This document shows positions 62,318-64,000 of a stretch of DNA of 64,000 bases, piece after piece. The DNA comes from Paramylibacter kogurei. GTDB taxonomy: Bacteria > Pseudomonadota > Alphaproteobacteria > Rhodobacterales > Rhodobacteraceae. Position numbers and translations under genes: made by a program. The stretch spans positions 248,001 through 312,000 of the forward strand of contig NZ_MDGM01000007.1 in the NCBI RefSeq assembly GCF_002742285.1, written 5' to 3'. Each line of letters opens with the position of its first letter. Position 1 is the first letter of the stretch. Under the pieces are notes generated by a model. That model saw only the letters and a program-made list of their open reading frames with translations, was not told the origin of the DNA and searched no databases.

Positions 62318-62785
62318 TTATGATTTGGATGCGTATTTTTTCTCGATCGAGGCGCAGAAATCTTTCATGCGCGAAGAAATGCGTTTTTCAATCGTCTTTT
62401 GCGCAAGCTTAACCGATTGCAACATCAAACGTGCCGAAATGTTTTTGGCGGTGGGTGCAATAATGATTTTCACCTTGGTGCGTGCAGGGCCATCAGGGGT
62501 GAAACGAATATCGATTTGTGAATCAATTGCCTTGCTTTCACAACGAAAACCTGTGGCTCTTGGCGGGTTGTATTTGGTCACATTAATATCGACATCGCGT
62601 TGTTTTCCGCGAATACGACCAGACAAATGCCACGAAATGCCCTCTTGGACATCCAACAATGCATCTGTGCGTTCGATATCTAACCCACGCGATAACGCCA
62701 CACTTTCAAACCATACAAAATTTGAAAATTCTTGAAACACCATTTCGACTGGTGCCTGAACGGTGCGTTTCGTTTTTAATTCCAT
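62318..62785 (-). CDS. SRPBCC family protein
   Basis: This 155-residue protein is likely of the START/SRPBCC helix-grip fold, a hydrophobic-ligand binding cavity. It has the N-terminal ELKTKRTVQAPVEMVFQEFS and a long C-terminal helix (about 125-152). It has no signal peptide. Family members range from polyketide cyclases to lipid-binding proteins, so no function is assigned. It lies between pheA (convergent) and nudC (same strand, 53 bases upstream). Confidence 0.7.
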   Translation of the reverse strand: MELKTKRTVQAPVEMVFQEFSNFVWFESVALSRGLDIERTDALLDVQEGISWHLSGRIRGKQRDVDINVTKYNPPRATGFRCESKAIDSQIDIRFTPDGPARTKVKIIIAPTAKNISARLMLQSVKLAQKTIEKRISSRMKDFCASIEKKYASKS

Positions 62786-62838
62786 TAATTTACCCTAATT
62801 CAAATGCGTCGTATCATTGTTCCATGTGGCACAGTTAA

Positions 62839-63795
62839 TCATTCCAACGTATCTTTTAACCAGTTTTCAATCAAAAATGCGGCAATCGCGCCTTTTCTTG
62901 CAGGTTTAAGGCCAACATCCTTACCCGCATAGGCGCTCAGAACTGTTTCGCGTGACACCCATTTGGCGGTTTCAATTTCCAAAGGATCAATGGTGATGTC
63001 CCGGCTTGTGGCTTGCCCGTGGCATCCGATCATCAATGATGATGGAAACGCCCAAGGTTGGCTTGCCAAATAAGAAACATCGCCAACATTTACATTTGTT
63101 TCCTCAAGTGTTTCACGACGCACGGCCGCCTCGATCGTTTCACCCGGTTCCATAAAGCCTGCCAAACAGGAATACATGCCTTCGGGCCAATTGGGTGCGC
63201 GACCCAATAGCGTATCATTGCCATGTGTGATTAACATAATGACAACGGGATCGGTGCGCGGGAACTGGGGATGTTTACAATCGCTGCAATCCGCACGCCA
63301 CCCGCCTGCGGTGAATGTATTTTCACCCCCGCAGCGTGGGCAATATTTATGCCCCTGTTGCCATGCAAATAATCCCCGTTTGGTGGCGGCCAATTCCGCA
63401 TCGCGCGGCGTTAGCAACGACATTGTTCCGCGCAATTCACAGAACAATTGATGTTCTGGGAAATCTGGGTGGTGGTTTTGGGATTGATCCAAAAACGCTT
63501 TCATTTGATCCACATCCAGATTGGGATCTTGCCAATGTGAAATATCAATCGCAAACAGCGGGGATTTTTCATGTAATCCTAAAAACAGTGCAGTTTCGCG
63601 ATGTTCTGCGACCATCGGATGACCCGCATCCAGATAAACCAAACTGTGATCTCGCGTATCAATCAATGGCTTTCCACGCCATATCAACGTAAAGCGTGCC
63701 GATGTTTCGCACAAAACCGTTGCGCTGGTTTCGCGCAGATGTGCCGCGCGATCAAAACCCGATCCACCAAATGTGACTGTTTCTGCATGTTTCAT
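62839..63795 (-). CDS. nudC: NAD+ diphosphatase / NAD-cap hydrolase
   Basis: The 318-residue Nudix hydrolase splits NAD(H) to NMN(H) and AMP and can remove NAD caps from RNA. A zinc ribbon (CPRCGGENTFTAGGWRADC and the following SDC) precedes the Nudix domain. The Nudix box is GFMEPGETIEAAVRRETLEE with the expected G-x5-E-x7-REUxEE spacing. SQPWAFPSSLM behind it is the NudC-specific motif. The start at 63795 is chosen because the longer frame would run into the SRP RNA promoter and RNA gene. Confidence 0.92.
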   Translation of the reverse strand: MKHAETVTFGGSGFDRAAHLRETSATVLCETSARFTLIWRGKPLIDTRDHSLVYLDAGHPMVAEHRETALFLGLHEKSPLFAIDISHWQDPNLDVDQMKAFLDQSQNHHPDFPEHQLFCELRGTMSLLTPRDAELAATKRGLFAWQQGHKYCPRCGGENTFTAGGWRADCSDCKHPQFPRTDPVVIMLITHGNDTLLGRAPNWPEGMYSCLAGFMEPGETIEAAVRRETLEETNVNVGDVSYLASQPWAFPSSLMIGCHGQATSRDITIDPLEIETAKWVSRETVLSAYAGKDVGLKPARKGAIAAFLIENWLKDTLE

Positions 63796-63838
63796 GCCCG
63801 TCTTGTGCCATGCAAAAATAACAAGTGCAATCGCGCCC

Positions 63839-63867
63839 TTGATGCCGCGCATGAGTTTCATTATATG
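63839..63867 (+). promoter_or_regulatory. sigma70-type promoter of the SRP RNA
   Basis: TTGATG (63839-63844), 17 bases, TATATG (63862-63867). The predicted start is about 63875, exactly at the first paired base of the RNA. Confidence 0.82.
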
Positions 63868-63874
63868 ACGAGTC

Positions 63875-63968
63875 GAGAGGTTGGCGCGGGCAGACGCCTC
63901 GCCAACCCGGTCAGATCCGGAAGGAAGCAGCCGCAACGAGCCCCGTTTGGGTCGCTGTCCAGCCTCTC
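63875..63968 (+). ncRNA. ffs: signal recognition particle RNA, small bacterial (4.5S) type
   Basis: About 94 bases folding into one long hairpin: GAGAGG at the 5' end pairs with CCTCTC at the 3' end. The conserved tip contains GGTCAGATCCGGAAGGAAGC and GGGTCGCTGTCCAG, the symmetric and asymmetric loops that bind the Ffh M domain. There is no Alu domain. The terminal stem followed by ACTTTTATT may act as terminator. It is divergent from nudC. Confidence 0.95.
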
Positions 63969-64000
63969 ACTTTTATTCTGATTGCGTGCGGTTTTTTGAA

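Noticed and set aside
1..64000. CRISPR arrays, prophage genes, toxin-antitoxin pairs, retrons or defence islands
   Set aside because: No regularly spaced direct repeats, Cas, phage structural, reverse transcriptase or typical TA genes were recognised on either strand.

Overview
The window looks like a chromosomal segment of a marine alphaproteobacterium of the Rhodobacterales (roseobacter-like), with moderate GC judged by eye. The evidence is the gene set: a B12-dependent class II ribonucleotide reductase, a short HisG paired with HisZ, a membrane-anchored cytochrome c of the CycM/c552 type, a GcvT-fused sarcosine/dimethylglycine dehydrogenase-like protein, a Hint-domain protein, DUF1489, and many solute-binding-protein transporters for sugars, nucleosides, peptides and carboxylates. 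The small SRP RNA without an Alu domain and two tRNA genes also fit.

Layout. 1-2.6 kb: fatty acid/PHA genes on the minus strand (MaoC hydratase, acyl-CoA ligase, phasin). 2.9-6.6 kb: an MFS exporter, a second acyl-CoA ligase and a fumarylpyruvate hydrolase-like enzyme. 6.6-18.1 kb: a complete-looking galactoside import and catabolism locus. Nine minus-strand genes (solute-binding protein, two permeases, GH4 alpha-galactosidase, SDR dehydrogenase, DgoK, DgoA, SMP-30 lactonase, GH42 beta-galactosidase) face an IclR regulator plus the transporter ATPase across a shared control region. 18.1-31.3 kb: housekeeping genes (ada, nrdJ, panC-hisG-hisZ-hisS, slyX, an Lrp regulator facing phenylalanine hydroxylase, dnaE). 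31.4-36.1 kb: a BMP-type nucleoside ABC transporter. 36.2-47.5 kb: VOC protein, Tet-like MFS, M20 amidohydrolase, SulP transporter, then an enolase-superfamily / alcohol dehydrogenase / HAD / GcvT-oxidoreductase cluster, a DUF2799 lipoprotein and dtd.

47.6-54.9 kb is an accessory segment lying between tRNA-Met(CAT) and tRNA-Arg(ACG). It holds an IS3-type transposase remnant, a GntR regulator with a tripartite tricarboxylate transporter (tctCBA), long AT-rich non-coding DNA and a lamin-tail/Hint protein. 55-64 kb returns to core genes: yejABEF peptide importer, cytochrome c, pheA, an SRPBCC protein, nudC and the SRP RNA.

The best metabolic story is the galactoside locus. Galactosides are imported and cut by GH4 or GH42 enzymes, and galactose is oxidised and delactonised. 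KDGal is then phosphorylated and split by DgoK and DgoA. The galactonate dehydratase step is missing from the operon; the enolase-superfamily gene at 40.9-42.2 kb is a candidate. Two details inside this pathway deserve testing: the SDR carries Asn where the catalytic Lys is expected, and the enolase-superfamily protein lacks the usual first metal-binding Asp. I saw no CRISPR array, phage, toxin-antitoxin pair or recognisable defence system.
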